Shown: positions 22,975-34,035 of the stretch, piece by piece | Position numbering within the stretch: the stretch's first letter is position 1 | How the letters are laid out: each line of letters begins with the position of its first letter | Assembly: GCA_037178855.1 (NCBI GenBank) | Contig: JASJZC010000004.1 | Coordinates: 8,050,434-8,114,433 of the forward strand | Direction of reading: 5' to 3' | From: Oscheius sp. JU75 | Lineage: Eukaryota; Nematoda; Chromadorea; Rhabditida; Rhabditidae | DNA length: 64,000 bases | Position numbers and translations under genes: made by a program | The notes under the pieces: model-generated | Told to the model about the DNA's origin: nothing | Database searches by the model: none | Seen by the model: the letters and a program-made list of their open reading frames with translations, nothing else

Positions 22975-23182
22975 TATACTTGGGTACTCGACTCGATGGA
23001 GCCAACCTGGTGCAGGGTTTTCCTCCGAAAATCAACCTATACACCCTTGGCGTTATTTTTGCTGGAGGTTCATTTGGGCCGTGCCTCTCGACAAAATGAC
23101 GCAAAGGACGTATAAGATAGATTTGAAAAAAAAAAACGCGGCACCAGGCTTGCGTCTATGACTCGGGTGCCCAAGTGTACTA
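22975..23182. mobile_element. MITE-like element, family 1, copy B
   Basis: The left end ACTTGGGTACTCG and right end CGGGTGCCCAAGT are inverted copies. Inner blocks (CCTTGGCGTTATTTTTGC against CAAAATGACGC-AAAGG) match copy A at 3617-3946. It lies between the FBN-1-like gene and mif, and is about 120 bp shorter than copy A. Confidence 0.6.
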
Positions 23183-23219
23183 TAGATTTCAGCTTATCAA
23201 GGAACGGGTAGGACTGATT

Positions 23220-24034
23220 TTAAGCAAATGTTCTTCCGTTGAAGGCAATTTCAGTAGCAGGCACGTCCACAAATTCGATGTAGATTCGCTTGCCAGAAAT
23301 GCTGAGACTCTTTTGGATGACCTCGTAGAGAACCTTCGCATGGCTATTGTTCAAATCTCCGCCGACTCCTGAACACTCTTTTTTCCAGGCAAAAACCTGT
23401 GTTGCGCTGCGTCGCACTTTTCCCGAGATTTGCAAGCCAAAAACCGCGAGTGAGCGCGGCGCAGTCCAAAATGGGCTTCCCAAAACCGCGCACTCAAAAT
23501 GGACGAAGAAAGCTCTTCTTTACGGTCGTAATTTTTAGCGTTTGCCATCCCTGCTGTATACATTTTAAGAATTTGCCTAGCAACTTTTCTACCTTACCCG
23601 TTCGAAGCGGAAAAATTCCATTCAAACGGGTATACAAAAAAGACTCTCAAGAATAAGAATAAAAAGGTCTTGCTAGTAAACAGTTAGCAGTCCAGGCAGG
23701 GATTGGAAAGCCAGAACAACCCTCTAGGTTTTGCCCTTAGCGTTTTCGGACGGGTAAGGTGAAGAAGCCCTTTTTTCACTTTCCTGCTGCAGATTAGCTT
23801 TACCTCCGATAGATTTCAGTGTTCCGTAAGCACAAGGCTCAGTAGTTCCACCAAACGTCATCAGCTGGCCTCCTTGAATATGAACTGCCACATACTAAAG
23901 ACGGTGACCTTTTCCGCTCGACTTACACTTTCAGGCTTGTGGAGAAGCTGGGCGAGCTTCTTCGAGAGTTCTTTCAGCAGATCCTGTGACACATTCTCTG
24001 CTGGGATGTTTGTCTGGAGGGATAAGATGGGCAT
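23220..24034 (-). CDS. mif: Macrophage migration inhibitory factor homologue
   Basis: Three exons (23927-24034, 23804-23894, 23220-23368) join in frame to 115 residues, the standard MIF length. After Met removal Pro1 is exposed ([11 protein letters not shown]), Lys32-Pro33 are in place (LHKPES), and the family motifs [31 protein letters not shown] and AFNGRTFA follow in order. MIF proteins are trimeric tautomerases in which Pro1 is the catalytic base; nematode members are cytosolic or secreted without a signal peptide and some modulate host or stress responses. The CxxC redox motif of vertebrate MIF is broken (Cys-Ala-Tyr-Gly), so only the tautomerase-type active site is retained. An acceptor (CATTTCCAG) stands 4 nt before the ATG, so trans-splicing is likely. 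The gene is divergent from ntl-3; I cannot assign it to a particular C. elegans mif paralogue. Confidence 0.93.
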
Positions 24035-24037
24035 TTC

Positions 24038-24048
24038 TCTGGAAATGG
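24038..24048 (-). promoter_or_regulatory. Probable spliced-leader acceptor of mif
   Basis: On the minus strand GCCATTTCCAG ends one base before 24038, leaving AGAA in front of the ATG. This also decides the start: the in-frame Met further upstream lies in the presumed outron, and MIF needs Met-Pro at the N-terminus. Confidence 0.55.
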
Positions 24049-24874
24049 CTTGTTTTTCTCTAAGACATGACATTTTATTGTGTTTTCTTGTCTACAGGGT
24101 AGATTACAGCAACGGGTCATTGAGAATATGGTTTTGTCGAGGCGGAAAAGACTTTCACATGAATTTTTATAAAGAAATTCTTAAGACAATTTGAAAAACG
24201 CGCTATTTTTCGTAGCGGAAAACAAATTCGAGCCTTGGTTGAGTATCCTACGCACAACACGCCGGGGATTACGCAGCCAAATCGACCGTGCCCACATGCT
24301 ATTATCGACGATTCTTTTCAACTTGTTTTCTATCCCCTTTTCCACCTGTTTACATAACTTCTTTGCTCAGAAAATTGCTGAAAATGACTAGGCAATCTTT
24401 AGAAATCAGCTGGATCACCAAATAAAATCTCCTAGGCTGCAAATCTCGTGCGTAGCGCAATCCTTTGTTCTCGGCCTGTTTGCTCTCGTTTCCTTCCATT
24501 TTCTGCATTTTTTTCCTCTTTCTTTTCTTGTTAAGACATCGCAAAGGGTAAAATAACATTGCTGTAATCGATGAGCATCCCTTGAAGCCAAAAATTTCTG
24601 GAAATTTCTCGAACATTTTGCTCCTAGTGCTGTGACCTAGTTTCGGCCTTCGTTTAGCTGGATTTGCCATGTTTCTTGGTAACTTTTCACCTAAATTTAT
24701 CTTGCGGAAATGATGCAGAAGTCTTTCCGAACCGTGTTGATTTTATGAAAAAATTTGACCGAGATCCAACCTTCCGTTCATTTTTCCTCAGTTGCATGGC
24801 ATTCTTCTTAAAGTCCTGTTCCAATCCATCTTCCTGTAAATCACTCGAATCTTCTTCAAAAATACGATTTTCAG
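24049..24874. other. Divergent mif/ntl-3 spacer
   Basis: No coding signal was recognised. It should contain the promoters of both genes. Confidence 0.4.
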
Positions 24875-25078
24875 TACAGACGCGCATAGTTGTTAGATTT
24901 CAATCTCGCCGCTACTCTTTCATCAGTTATACAGGCACCTTTCAAGGCGACACCTGTCAGGTAAGAGCCTTTTTCCATCACCATCATCAACCAATTTTTT
25001 TTGCAGAAGAACAGCCTAATTGCGCATGCATAGTGAGGGCTCTAGTTCCCTTGAAAACTATTCGATTGGAACAACATC
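24875..25078 (+). other. Likely 5' UTR exons of ntl-3
   Basis: An acceptor (GATTTTCAG) precedes 24875, a donor (CTGTCAG|GTAAGAG) ends the segment at 24960, and a second acceptor (TTTTTTTTGCAG) opens at 25007, 72 nt before the ntl-3 ATG. The segments have no extended reading frame, so they look like untranslated exons. Confidence 0.45.
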
Positions 25079-28000
25079 ATGGCAGAAAAGCGAAAACTCC
25101 TTGCTGAGGTTGACAAATGCTTCAAGAAGGTCAGTTTTTACCCTTATATCCGCTATTTTATACCTGTTTTAAAGATTGACGAAGGCGTCGAGCTGTTCGA
25201 GGAGATCATGAACAAGGTCCAGGAGGCGAACAGTGACAACCAGCGGGAGAAGTACCAGGACGACCTGAAGAAGGAGATCAAGAAACTCCAAAGGCTACGC
25301 GACCAGGTCAAGGTGTGGCAGACGAGCACGGACATCAAGGACAAGGACAAACTGAATCAGTACAGGAAGCTGATCGAGCAGAGGATGGAGCAGTTCAAGG
25401 ACATCGAGAGGGAGAACAAGACCAAACCACACAGCAAGCAGGGTCTCTGTGCCGAGGAGAAGCTCGACCCCAAAGAGAAGGAAAAGTCCGACACGATTGA
25501 TTGGCTGCAGGTGAGCTTGATTTCACGCGTCTTCCAGTCTGTAAATGCTGTTTTCAGGGCCAGCTCCGCGTGCTGAATGACGAGTCGGACAGGACGGAGA
25601 TGCAGCTGGAGTCGCTGAATTCGACGGAGGTTGGCAAGCGAGGACGCAAGGGCGGCGACTCGAAGAAGGGAGACAAAGACAAGAAGCAGGAGACGCTGAA
25701 TCACCGCCTCGAGCGATTGAAGTTCCACATCGGGAAATTGGAGGTAGGCTCTCTAGCACATCATACAACCGACCCTTTCTATTCCAGATTGTTATGCGAA
25801 TGGTCAACAACGAGTCGCTAGACGCCAAGACGGTTCTGGAGGTGCTGAAGGACACGATGGAGATGTATACGGACTGCTTCGATCCCAACTACGATGGCGA
25901 AGAGGAAGACTTCGACAGTCTCGATCCCGAAGGTTTCAATTCCATGTCTCCCTTGCATTTGTAAATTTCAGATACCTACGAGGAATTAGACCTTGGCCAG
26001 CTGTGTGCACAGCTCGGCACAATCCAGATGAATAGCGTGGACGAGGAGAAGGCAGAGAACGGACACGACGTCGTACTGCCGCACGAGACGCCGACGGCCA
26101 TGGAGACTTCGAGGCATGGAAGTACTGATATGGCCCCTCCCCCGAACACGCCGGCCAGCCCCGCCCCGAGAAGAACCGTCGCCGCTGTGGCTGCTACGGC
26201 GCCGCAGCCGTCTCCGAAACCGCTCGCGAAGTGAGTTTGTTTCTTGTCTCACTAGAAAAGGGATCTTTGGGCAACTTGCCCAAAGACTTCTTTTTTAGCG
26301 ATAGTTCGTGTTCTTCTCTCAAAATCCCAGGCTCAATTTTTTGCTATTTTACCGTACAAGCCTGAGGGTTACGCCACGTCTCTTCCTCTTCCAAGTTTTG
26401 AGTGGCGAGAATCCAAAAAAAAAAACACAGGGTTCCCCTTTGATGCAAAAAGGGGGTTGACCGAAAATTTCCCATACATGGCTCGTGCTGATGTCTGGTT
26501 TTGTTATATTTTCTCGCTGACGTTTCCCGCCGCCTCGTCCTCAATGGAAATAGAGCCGCCGGTTGTTCCCCTCTTGCTATTTCATCCGCTTTCCATCTGC
26601 TGTTTATGGGATTAGGTTGTTTTTTTTTTCTAATTAGCATGCACCTTCTCTCTCTCATTATGGGCGCACTTTTTTGTATGTGTGGGGCGTTCGCAGCTGA
26701 ACGTGTCTAGGTTACATCGATTGTCACCGAGAGCACTCCACAAGTGTCTCTCTTGGCGATCTCTCTCCTTGTCTTATAACCTGTTGCTCCCTTTTTATCG
26801 ATCCACCTTCTTCTAGCCTAATGAGAGAAATGATTCTCGAGGGCATCTGGCCAGTTTCCGCTTGTTGTTGTGTGATCGATTGTGGCTGAGCCGCCGTCGG
26901 CTTCATGGACCAACGGACAGGTCGGCTTAGTACACCCGAGGTGTTAGTCTTCGTCTCTCATCTCTCATCTTGTCTAGTTTTCCCCATGAGTAGAAAAAAG
27001 GCCACGAGGTAAAAGCGATAACGGGTGCTTGTTCAGTGGTATGCTATCGTTGTGTTGTGATTTTTGAGCTCCTCGATATTTCCTGAAAACAGCGATTGTC
27101 AGCCAATCAGCTGCGCCACCCCTCTTCTCCCCTCATGAAAGCACTCAATTTCTCAAATAATCCAGCTCATTTTTTTTTTTTTAGGGAAAACAGCACCGAG
27201 ACGACGCCTGCTCCTGTGGTAGCCGCTGCGAGAACGACGCCGGTACCTTCGACCCCTGTCGCGACTGCCACCCCGCCCCCGCCTCCTGGAATACCGTACA
27301 ATAGCGTGGCTGCGGGACGAGTGACCACGGCAGCTCCGACGCCTCCGCAGACGGCGGCCGTGAATACTGGCAAGGCGACCTTCCCCATTCCTTCTATCGC
27401 GTGAGTTTTCTTCCCCTTCCATTTTTGATACAAAGGCAAGTATTTTAGGCGTCAGCCGAACAGCCAGGCTGCCACCGTCGCTGCAGCAGCTGCTGCCACG
27501 ACATCGGCTGCTCCTTCTGTCGCGGCGGTCGAGGAAAAGAAGCCGGCTGTTGTTGAGGTTAGTTTCTCCACTTTTCTTTGGCAAGCGGTTCTCTTTTGTA
27601 TCTTGTTCAGACGGAAAAGCTCAGCCCCATGTCACCGGCTCCTCCGCCACCAATCGTAGACTCTTACGCTAGTATTGCAAAGCCTCAGCAGACAGCTGAG
27701 AAAACTGATGTTGTTGCCAAGGCAGTGAACAGCCCCCCGGTAGCTACTACTACTACCAATGTGGCAGTGGAAGAGCCACCGAAAGAGGTCTATATAGATA
27801 TCGTGAAACTGTTGTGTTGTCTGAAAAATCTGCGTTTTATTTTATCGCGAAGCGCATTGCATGATTGTCTTCCTCTTATTCGATAGTAGTAATTGTCGTG
27901 CCACCCCCACCTGGCTAAACGCATTCACACAAGAGACTCGTTTTCAGGCCAAAAAGCCGTGGGATAATGATTCGTCGAAAAGCTCGCCTATTGTCATGAA

Positions 28001-29335
28001 TGGACCGACGATTGCCGGCAGCGAGGTCTCGGCGGCGGCGAAGAGCAACGACATCAAGAATGACGCTCCGCCAGGTGTTCCGCTGCCCCTCACGACGCAA
28101 GTCTCGCAAACGGGCATGTCCAGTAGGTTTTCTCTCACCTTTCCAGCCTCTTGTATTTGTCGCAAAAAAGCGCTAATTTCCATTTTTTTTTTCAGTCATG
28201 GATCCCGTGGCCGAGGAAGCTCTGAGGGTACTGCGCATGAACCAGCAGAACAGCACGGAGCCGAAACGAGCGAATATTCCGGCCTGGCTTGGTGCTTCTC
28301 CTCTCGGCCGTGCTCCCCATCAGGCCGAACACGATCTGCATCTTGCCGCTCTGGAGAACGCCTTCTCCAAGTGTACTCTGCCGTTCGAGAGTGAGCGTCC
28401 TCGCATCTATCTGCCGAAGATTCCCTGTCCTGTTGCTCCGCACTACCCTCAGGTTTGTTCTTAACTTTTAGGCCACAAGGCGGTCTATAACAGGCATCGC
28501 AAACCTCGCCGAAATGTTCGCGTCAGTCAGTTTTGATCAAGCTATATCCCTTTGGAGCTAAAAGTCGTGTAAACCCGCCAATGTCACACTTTGGAAGCAG
28601 GGGGTCAACCGTATCTCTGCGGTCCAAAAATTCTGCCCTACCTCCCTTTCCTTCATTAAGGGGGGCCCCGTTTTGTTTTTCACACAATTTGCACGATCCC
28701 TTCCCTTGCACGACCGTTTTTTGGTTTGACAAAGGGTCCCCCTGTTGATTTCGCTTAGGTTGCGCGACCCCCTGCCATGGCAGAGATCAACCGACCACTG
28801 CTCATCTAAATATACTTACAAAATTATATTTTACAAAAAAGTTAGACCTCGGGCAGGATTGAACCCTGCCTGATCGTTTCCAAGCTCTTACTGTCTATAA
28901 TCGGCCACATTCCGCAGACAAATTCAGTCGGCTTCAAATATACAGGCGCCTAAATATTTTTCCATCAATCTATGCTAATTTCCAGGTCCCAGCTCCCAAT
29001 GGCGACACCCTTGAGTACTATCTGCGTCTGAGCCCCGAGACGCTCTTCTTCATCTTTTACTACATGGAGGGAACGAAGGCTCAGCTGCTGGCCGCCAAGG
29101 CTCTTAAAAAGCTCTCGTGGAGATTCCATACCAAGTATTTGACCTGGTTCCAGCGACATGAGGAGCCCAAGCAGATTACCGACGATTTCGAGCAGGTAGA
29201 CCTTTTTAAACTGTCCTGTTTAAATCTCTCTTTCAGGGCACCTACGTCTACTTCGACTTCGAGAAATGGTCTCAGCGAAAGAAGGAGGCCTTCACGTTTG
29301 AGTACCGCTTCTTGGAGGACAAAGAATTCGACTAG
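25079..29335 (+). CDS. ntl-3: CCR4-NOT complex subunit 3 (NTL-3/CNOT3)
   Basis: Twelve exons (25079-25129, 25175-25510, 25558-25743, 25788-25932, 25972-26230, 27185-27400, 27449-27557, 27611-27787, 27948-28122, 28196-28452, 28986-29195, 29237-29335) give 739 residues, close to human CNOT3 (753). Residues 1-~245 are the Not3 N-terminal coiled-coil region ([37 protein letters not shown]). A long Pro/Ala/Thr-rich low-complexity linker follows. The last ~150 residues are the NOT box ([57 protein letters not shown]). NOT3 pairs with NO2-type subunits on the NOT1 scaffold of the deadenylase complex and promotes mRNA decay and translational repression. Splicing out the first intron is required: read through, it would insert foreign residues between KCFKK and IDEGVE. 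The 954-nt fifth intron and 533-nt tenth intron are the largest. Confidence 0.95.
28734..28785 (+). repeat. Short dispersed repeat, copy 2
   Basis: Matches 3948-4003 (GTCCCCCTGTTGATTT, GTTGCGCGAC, TGCCATGGCA). It lies in intron 10 of ntl-3. Confidence 0.4.
28848..28925 (-). repeat. tRNA-like sequence (pseudo-tRNA or SINE head)
   Basis: On the minus strand GCAGGGTTCAATCCTGC forms a perfect 5-bp stem with a 7-nt T-loop and contains a polymerase III B box. The 5' part does not form a matching acceptor stem, so this is not a functional tRNA gene by eye. Located in intron 10 of ntl-3. Confidence 0.3.
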
Positions 29336-32300
29336 TTTTGCCCCCTCCTGAATTGCCAAGTTTGTTTTTGAAAATTTTATTTGTTTATACACACACACAC
29401 ACGGAAAATAAACCAGATTTTGCCGTCTTCATTATCCTTATTTTACAGGCGATTGGCATTTCTACGAACACGCTTACATGGTTTGGGGGCTTCTCTTTGT
29501 TTCTTCTATGTCTGGATCGTCGTCGGGTGCTCAGCGTCTTGGTTTTGTTGTTTTCTGGGAGAGAGTCGTCTGTAATTTTTGGTGAGTCGAGATCAAGCCC
29601 TAAAGGGACAGTAACATTGCAGGTGTATGGGTGTTCCCGGGAACGCGTTCCGAATTTAAATTTTCTGTGGAAAGTTCCAATTTTGAGAGGATGCAGAAAA
29701 TGGCCGTTCAAGGTCACAACAGCGTTTTCTCAATTTCTCTCGACAGCTTTTCGGTTAAAGTAGACGATTTTAGGGTGAAAATTGGCGCTGGATCGATTTA
29801 GCATACTTAAAAACGTGTGGAAAGCACCGAAAAATGAAAAAAACATTTTTAGAGAAGTTCATGGCGGGACCCGTTTGAAAAAAGTTTTCCGCCAAACCCT
29901 CATACCCTTGCAATGTCAGTTATCCATTCAAATCAATACTTTTCAGTGGATTTGGTGCGGTTCGGGTTCTATTCCAGCTGCGGGTTTCTTCGTCCTTTTC
30001 TTCTTCTCCGTCCCCCCTAGTCTCTCATGCTACTAGTCTCCTCCCTCTTTAGATCTGTGTATCTTTCCCCACCCCTGAAAAATGCCCATCGTCGGTATTA
30101 ATCGATGCGGGTCCAGCTTTTTTCCTCCATCCCGGGCATCTTTTCCTCGTTAGTCTCTAGGGTACTCTTGTGCAAAACAGTCCTCAAAACAAGCTGTCTC
30201 TCTCTCATCTTGGACCTCAGTTGAATGTGTGGACTCTCTTCATTCGACGCGTGACCGGGTAACATTGTATGCAAACAGGCATACTGTTCTTTTTTAAAAA
30301 AAGAAAATCCTCCCCCCCTCCCAAAATAGTCCATTTCTGACGGATTAGAGGTAGTAAAACAGTTCTTTAAAGGACTGGTAACAGGAGGCAGCTCTCGCGA
30401 CGAAATCCTGGCTGGAACATTCAGATTTCTTCTGCAATTTTAGCGCACTTGCGGCTATTTTATCAACTCTTCGGTAATTGTTCGGCAGGCAACCCCCTCA
30501 TTTCAGAATTTTTGGCTCGAACTCGCAGAACCTTTCTAAATCGCGTTTTCATGTATGATTTGCACTTTTTAGGGTTTTCGAATCCTCGGCGTCCAGCCAG
30601 GGTTATTATAATTTTGTCGCTTCGCAGAACTGTATTACTGCCCCTATTTGTTGGCAATGGACTTTTGTGATCGCGTGCGTCGGGCAGACGAGGTAGTGCT
30701 TGTCTGGATACTTTTTTGTACAGAGAAAAGTAAATAGATAAAGAGTAGAAGCCTCGACTACCCCGCACCGCACCATGCTCTCTTTTTCTCTCTCTCTCTC
30801 AGTCTCTCCAATTCTAAGCGCCGCTCCCTTACGATCCTCACTTTGTTCCTTGTACCCCCAATTCCCTTCCACCCAAACCGTGTAACTGTTCGTACAATTC
30901 ATGTATAAAATCGTCCATCTAGTTTTGGGACATGTCAAGTTGGAGTGAAAGAGAAAGACAGATAGAGGCAGAGAGACCGAGAAACAGATGGGCCTAATAC
31001 AGGGAGATGAGGGAAACTGACCAGCAATAAGATTCGCAAACGTGGGGAAAGCGAAGAGAGACAGAAGGAGACAGCAGACCTTCTACATGTCTCTGTTCTG
31101 AAACAGTTTTCAGCTAGACACCCTAATCTTTACAGGAAGAGTCAACTGTAAGCCTTGCCACGATAGGTTCGAGTGAGCCAAGAAACGAGAGAGCTGGCTC
31201 CTCTGATCGTTGCTGGGTAATAGCAAACATGACAGGAATCGGAAACAAAAAAGGTTTGTAAACAACGCGCCGCCTGGCTTTGCCGGCCATGTGAGGTTAC
31301 TGACCAGAGGCGCGCGCTGTTTACAAGTCTGGCTGACGCTAAAACTTCACCCATGTTCGTGGTGCCTGAACACGGTATCAAAGTACCGTTCTTCAGATAG
31401 TAACAAGCAGCACAAATCGCGCAATCAGTTGCCTCTGTCATCTTCCGTCAAATGGTTCCTGCCATGCTGCTCTTTCAAACCTGTCCCATCATGTTTTCAT
31501 GTCAGCCATCTCTCAGCAATGGTGTCCGTCACCACGAGCAAAAAGCTGGCAAGTCACCACTGTTGTCAATGCTGTCAAGGCTAAGGGACGGCAAACCCGT
31601 CGTAGACGATTGGTCCTGTTCTGAATGCCCAAAGATTTCTGTGTGTATGTCGGAAGCTTTTTTGCCATGTAGTTTGTGCTCACACTAATTGCTGGCAAGT
31701 CTAGCAAAGGCGAAGCGATAGCTCGACGTTGGAGGGAACATGCGGACAGTTTAGAGTGAGCGGTGATAACCAGGACGGGCTAACAAAATTGAATAGGAAC
31801 CGAGCAAAGTTCAAAGGAATCAGAGGTTACAACTGTTACTGAGCCTCTAAATAAAGGCGTTAGCCATTTTTGTCTTTCGCTGTCGGTTTGCTATATCCGG
31901 ATTTCATTTCTGGCTGCTTGTACAGGAAAGAGACACCTTGACAAAGTTCTCGTCCTGACAACACCGATCGAAACCATCCAGAAGATTTGTCCTTCCCACA
32001 TCATGCCAAGCCGCCAAATCAGGGCCAGACAGTCAGCTGATCCTCCAGAATCCAGGCTGTTGACTCTCTCTTCTTCTTCTGCCAGTCTCCCAACATCGAC
32101 GCCGCTTCACAGCTTCGTATCGATCCTGCTCTTTCCCTCCTCGGACTAACTATACCCACGGAAAAACACAAAATTCTTCCCGCCTAATCTCGCGGGTACA
32201 AATGACAGAATTAGCCTTGCCTGGTCTTTTTTTAAGTATTTTTCTGTCCAACAACAAGCAGTTTCTTCTCTACACACTAATACAATGACCCCTTTCCTTT

Positions 32301-34035
32301 TCCCCCCTCTCCCGATCATCTATTTATGGAGTAGAGGCGCTAATTACGTGCCTAATCTCGAGAGGTTTCCTTCTTCTGTTTTTTGGAGGGATTAGATTTG
32401 CACGCAATCAAAAAGCCTCTTTTCTTGTGGTCTTTGAGCAGACATCATTGAGTAGGATTGGAGAAAAGGAACAATGGGTTGCCGGATATAGCTAAATATT
32501 ACTTTTGGCGGAAAAATTAGGCTGTAAGGGGGAAACGTTGTTCATTTTCTGCTCGTATCAATATCTTTGGCTTACAGTCTTACTGTCCCTCAGTCTCTCA
32601 GTCATTTGTTTCTCTGTTTCTCCGTCTCTTCCAGTTTCTCTATATGTCTATTTCTCTGGCTCTCAGACTCTCTGTCTCTATGTGCCTTTGTCTCTCTGTC
32701 GCTTTGTCTCTGTGTTTCTCTGTCTCTGCGTCTCTCCGTCTTACTGTCTCTCAACCTCTGTCTCTAAGTCTTTCTGTTTCAGTCCCTATTCTGCTGATAT
32801 ACTGTCTGTGTCAGTCTGTTCCAATCTGAAGCGACACGCATAGTCTCTTGACAAATCCTGAGTGTTTGCTTGAATATTACTATCAAACAGACAGGCTCAG
32901 TAAAATAAGATCGCCTTTTCATTTCAAGTCACCCCCCTGCAGCACAGAGAGACAGCTCTTTACGGGCGAGACTAATAACAAACTATTTCATTTCCTCACA
33001 AAAAAATGTTACTCCACCAACACTGCCGAAATAATTTATTTGTCCCCTCGTGTCGCCGCTTCCGTAGAAACCCGAGAAGTCGGTCGCACAATTTGCTAAT
33101 GTCATGTTCCGAAAATGTCCTTCTTTTAGGATTCATCGTCGCTTTCAATTGTCTGTGTCCTCCCGTGTCTAATCGCAAAAATGTTCCGGTTTCCGTGGGG
33201 GCTCTTCTTCACTCTCACTCTCTCTCTCTCTCTGTCTCCTTCTCTATGAATGCCATTCTCAAGCAGATCTCACTTCATAAGGGTCGCCTCATAGTCTTTT
33301 GAGTCCTGTAATCTTGGGTAATTACTCTGGCTGATTGCGTTACCATGTCTACCTATCCGAAGGTGTCATTACAGCGATGAGTTCAATCCCAGGGTCTGCT
33401 TTTCTATTTGGCCTTCTGCATTGATTTGGACAGTCACAGAGACAGATACAGTGATGGGTTCTAATCCTTTTTACCGTACACCTTCTTCCTTATACCATAA
33501 GAAACAGATATTCATTCAGACATGAGAAAATGCCAATCAACATGAGAGTAGTGACATTTTCCTGAGAGTTTCACGCAAACAGAGACTACTTTAATTGCCT
33601 GGAAAGGCCTGAGCAAAAACAGAAGATATACAGCTCTTTCTCTACTCTCTTTGTCAGTGTCACACCTGTCCGCCAGAAAAGCCGCTGCTGATCCTCCTAA
33701 TTCTGCCCCAGATAAGGCTCGGTTATCGGTCTCGCCTCTCCCTCTTTCTCTTCACACCTCATGTTCTTAAGACTCTCGTTTCCCCCGGGTCCAGAGGGGG
33801 AAATGATGCGAGTCTGGGTTCCGGTCGTGGGTCGTGTTAAGGTATCTCGTGATCTAATCTGTTTTTCTTATAAAAGTGCCGCTTGGTACTCTATCGGCCG
33901 TGTTTGCAGTAATTCACTTGGTTAATTCCCGATCGAGCGATAATCCGAGCCGCGTTTTGCGTGTTTTCAACCGACCAACTCTTTGTCCAGCTTTGACCTG
34001 TTCACCTCGTTTTGTCTATGTTCTCTATTAAATAG
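29336..34035. other. 4.7-kb spacer, possible 5' region of tir-1
   Basis: No exon could be supported. Contents: ntl-3 3' UTR, a short (CA)n at about 29391-29402, and a CTCTGTC tract (32575-32825). The first visible tir-1 exon needs one leftover base from an upstream exon (phase 1), so at least one 5' exon should lie here or beyond a skipped intron; I could not identify it. Confidence 0.4.
32575..32825. repeat. CTCTGTC low-complexity tract
   Basis: About 250 bp of imperfect TCTCTGTTTCTCCGTCTC repeats in the spacer upstream of tir-1. Confidence 0.7.

Noticed and set aside
25130-25174. First ntl-3 intron read as coding (the frame is open through it)
   Set aside because: CNOT3 orthologues go straight from the CFKK-type segment to EGVELF, and the 45 nt have consensus GT and AG ends.
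31142-31688. Cysteine-rich 124-codon plus-strand frame
   Set aside because: Biased composition, no splice sites that fit, no domain.
33335-33410. B-box-like GAGTTCAATCCC resembling a tRNA T-arm
   Set aside because: No A box or D-arm at a suitable distance.
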